Program-made: the position numbers and the translations under genes
The notes under the pieces: generated by a model
What the model saw: the letters and a program-made list of their open reading frames with translations, nothing else
Databases searched by the model: none
What the model was told of the DNA's origin: nothing
Part shown: piece after piece, positions 6,138 to 7,199 of the stretch
Layout: every line of letters begins with the position of its first letter
Numbering within the stretch: the first letter of the stretch is position 1
NCBI GenBank assembly: GCA_023262305.1
Contig: JALRCK010000104.1
Coordinates: 1-7,199, forward strand
Length of the DNA stretch: 7,199 nt
Direction: 5' to 3'
From: Deltaproteobacteria bacterium
GTDB lineage: Bacteria > Bdellovibrionota_C > UBA2361 > OMII01

Positions 6138-6881
6138 ATGAGCGGGGTTCTTATTTTTGGTGGTTCAGGTGGCATCGGTTCGGCGATCGCAGCGGATCTC
6201 TCACAGAGAGGTATCCCTACCTTTCTAGCGGCTCGTTCTGAGGAACGGCTCCAAAGCGTCGCTCAAGAGGTTGGAGCCTCGGGGTACACGGTCGCCGATG
6301 TGACAAAGCTCGCTGACATCGAACGAGCTTTCTCGGAGGCGACTTCGACCTTGGGCTCGATCAGTGGCGTCGCTCACTGCGTAGGCTCGATCCTTCTAAA
6401 ACCGGCTCACCTCACGAGCGAAGCTGAGTTCTCCTCAGTCATAAATCTGAACCTCACATCGGCGTTTCTTGTCATGCGAACGGCCGCCCGCACGATGACC
6501 GATGGTGGTTCTGTTCTGCTTTTTTCATCCGCCGCTGGGCGAATCGGCCTTGCTAACCATGAGGCTATCGCCGCTGCAAAAGCTGGCATCATCGGATTAA
6601 CTATGTCTGCTGCTGCGACCTATGCGCCTCGAAAGCTTCGCGTCAACTGCATCGCGCCGGGTCTCGTACAAACTCCTCTCAGCGAAAAGATCACCTCAAA
6701 TCCAACTGCCGCATCCTTTTCGCGCGCGCTACATCCGCTCGGACGTCTGGGTGAGGCGACCGATATCAGCAAGCTCGCTGCGCTCCTTCTTTCAGACGAT
6801 GGCGGCTGGATAACCGGTCAAGTGTTTGGGGTGGATGGGGGATTGGGTACGCTCAAGACCGCTCCGACTTCGACGAATTAA
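6138..6881 (+). CDS. Short-chain dehydrogenase/reductase with atypical active site
   Basis: This 247-residue classical-length SDR has a Rossmann start LIFGGSGGIGSAIA (5-18). AARSEERL after the second strand has an Arg that usually favours NADP(H). It also has VADVTK (52-57), a HCVGS variant of the NNAG motif (80-84), N105 in INLNLTSAF, SS at 130-131, and IAPGLVQTPL (172-181). In the catalytic YxxxK motif the sequence is IAAAK (144-148): Lys148 is kept but the Tyr is Ile, in the context NHEAIAAAKAG. From memory a set of proteobacterial SDRs shares this HEAIAAAK form, so it is probably a subfamily trait and not a sequencing error. Activity by the standard Tyr-proton mechanism is doubtful. The ATG at 6138 has AGGGAG 8 nt upstream (6124-6129). 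It lies 97 bp after the lipid operon on the same strand; participation in that pathway is possible but not shown. Confidence 0.9.
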   Translation: MSGVLIFGGSGGIGSAIAADLSQRGIPTFLAARSEERLQSVAQEVGASGYTVADVTKLADIERAFSEATSTLGSISGVAHCVGSILLKPAHLTSEAEFSSVINLNLTSAFLVMRTAARTMTDGGSVLLFSSAAGRIGLANHEAIAAAKAGIIGLTMSAAATYAPRKLRVNCIAPGLVQTPLSEKITSNPTAASFSRALHPLGRLGEATDISKLAALLLSDDGGWITGQVFGVDGGLGTLKTAPTSTN

Positions 6882-6887
6882 GCCAAA

Positions 6888-7002
6888 AGTCTGGCACAGG
6901 ACACTTCCAACGCTCCCCTACTGCGGTGGGTTCGTACCTCACCAGCGTTGCTCAGCGTGACGTTGAGCCAAGTCTGCAGGCGAAAGTCGGGTGTGCCAGG
7001 CT
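6888..7002 (+). ncRNA. Candidate structured RNA (multi-helix element)
   Basis: An 11-bp closing stem joins 6888-6898 to 6992-7002 (one G-U). Inside, CAACGCT (6908-6914) pairs perfectly with AGCGTTG (6944-6950), enclosing a GGTGGG/CTCACC stem (6925-6930/6938-6943, one G-U) with a 7-nt loop and a 10-nt bulge. Next comes CTCAGCG-TGA-CGTTGAG (6951-6967), a 7-bp stem with one G-U, stacked directly on the previous helix. A short GGC-GAAA-GTC hairpin follows (6979-6988). The G-U pairs would be A-C mismatches on the other strand, which favours a plus-strand transcript. It matches no riboswitch or housekeeping RNA consensus I know. There is no T-run after it. It begins 6 bp after the SDR stop, so it could be a 3'-UTR element, a free small RNA, or a DNA-level palindromic repeat. 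Confidence 0.35.
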
Positions 7003-7026
7003 GGGAGCTAGCGGGCCAGGCGAATT

Positions 7027-7070
7027 TATAACAAGTCTATAACAGTCGCATTACCCTTCCATAACACCCC
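7027..7070. promoter_or_regulatory. Four tandem 11-bp units, PhoB/OmpR-type binding array candidate
   Basis: Four units start exactly 11 bp apart: TATAACA (7027), TATAACA (7038), CATTACC (7049) and CATAACA (7060), each followed by a 4-bp spacer. A 7+4 direct-repeat layout in helical phase is the known architecture of PhoB/PhoP and other OmpR-family sites. On the minus strand the two strongest units read CTGTTAT and TTGTTAT, one and two mismatches from the enterobacterial Pho-box core CTGTCAT. The last unit sits where the -35 element of a following promoter would lie. The regulator's identity and the functional orientation are inference. Confidence 0.45.
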
Positions 7071-7082
7071 AAAAGTAAGGGG

Positions 7083-7088
7083 TATCAG
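7083..7088 (+). promoter_or_regulatory. Possible activator-dependent -10 element
   Basis: TATCAG lies 17 bp after the hexamer position 7060-7065, which is occupied by the fourth 11-bp repeat instead of a good -35. This is the arrangement expected for a promoter whose -35 is replaced by a response-regulator site. A 5-bp ACCCC/GGGGT hairpin (7066-7070/7079-7083) lies between them. On its own the hexamer is weak (four of six). Confidence 0.25.
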
Positions 7089-7125
7089 GCAGAAAGAGTT
7101 CCTTCACAACCTCACTGTAGAAACG

Positions 7126-7142
7126 CTGAGCGTGGTGCTCAG
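7126..7142 (+). other. Hairpin in the leader of the next gene
   Basis: CTGAGC (7126-7131) pairs with GCTCAG (7137-7142) around the loop GTGGT, a perfect 6-bp stem 12-24 nt before the candidate start codons of the following frame. It could be an operator half-site pair or an RNA leader element. Confidence 0.3.
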
Positions 7143-7166
7143 GTCGTGAATTTGATGGGGATGTAT

Positions 7167-7199
7167 ATGAGGGTTGTTAATAGTGTTGTTGCCGGATTG
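7167..7199 (+). CDS. 5' start of a gene cut by the window edge
   Basis: An open frame with Met codons at 7155, 7161 and 7167 runs to the window end. The ATG at 7167 has GGGG (7157-7160) at a 6-nt spacing and would begin MRVVNSVVAGL, a basic residue followed by a hydrophobic run like the start of a signal peptide. The upstream 11-bp array and possible -10 are placed to control it. Only 11 residues are visible, so no function can be assigned; a start at 7155 is the alternative. Confidence 0.4.
   Translation, partial: MRVVNSVVAGL

Noticed and set aside
6925..6943. T-arm of a tRNA or tmRNA
   Set aside because: The GTGGG-TTCGTAC-CTCAC hairpin has the 5-bp stem and 7-nt loop of a T-arm, but the invariant A58 is T, no D-arm or anticodon arm fits, and no CCA-adjacent acceptor stem of the right spacing exists.
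6888..7002. SRP 4.5S RNA or integron attC site
   Set aside because: The conserved SRP loop with its GGAAGG/AGCAGCC bases is absent. The paired AACGCT/AGCGTT does not fit the attC core RYYYAAC/GTTRRRY with its usual spacing, and no integrase or cassette is present.

Overview
The window reads as a dense chromosomal stretch of a Gram-negative bacterium of intermediate to slightly high GC. This is inferred from short intergenic gaps, overlapping start and stop codons, an exported YceI-type protein, and a type III polyketide synthase operon of a kind I associate with deltaproteobacteria-like lineages, Bdellovibrionota and actinobacteria. The exact taxon cannot be read from the sequence. No rRNA, canonical tRNA, CRISPR array, transposase or integrase is visible.

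Layout. Bases 1-408 are the 3' end of an unidentified gene whose product ends in an Ig-like or carboxypeptidase-regulatory-like beta-sandwich. After a 109-bp gap, 518-1657 encodes a cryptochrome/photolyase-like flavoprotein. It begins directly with the FAD-binding helical domain and carries a second, apparently alpha/beta domain at the C-terminus, which may be a circularly permuted photolyase arrangement. Convergent to it (2464-1709, minus strand) is a multi-pass membrane methyltransferase of the MddA/NnrU/ICMT type. Its start faces, across about 115-150 bp, the start of a tight plus-strand operon (2580-6040): a secreted YceI lipid-binding protein, a type III polyketide synthase, an isoprenylcysteine-carboxyl-methyltransferase-like membrane methyltransferase, and a PHBH/UbiH/geranylgeranyl-reductase-type FAD mono-oxygenase. 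A short-chain dehydrogenase (6138-6881) follows after 97 bp. It lacks the canonical catalytic Tyr.

How the genes work together. The polyketide synthase, methyltransferase and flavoprotein order matches the Streptomyces srsABC logic. There, a fatty starter is extended and cyclised to an alkylresorcinol, O-methylated, then ring-hydroxylated to an alkylquinol/quinone lipid. The leading gene here encodes an exported YceI protein, a family known to bind polyisoprenoid and quinone-like lipids. I infer that the operon both makes a phenolic or quinone lipid and encodes an envelope carrier for it.

The last 318 bp hold no complete gene but are not empty. Bases 6888-7002 fold on paper into a multi-helix element: an 11-bp closing stem, a two-part internal hairpin, a 7-bp hairpin and a GAAA-capped hairpin. 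The retained G-U pairs favour a plus-strand RNA. Bases 7027-7070 carry four tandem 11-bp units (7-bp core plus 4-bp spacer) like a PhoB/OmpR-family binding array, placed where a -35 element would sit before a weak -10. A new reading frame starting near 7155-7167 runs off the window end.
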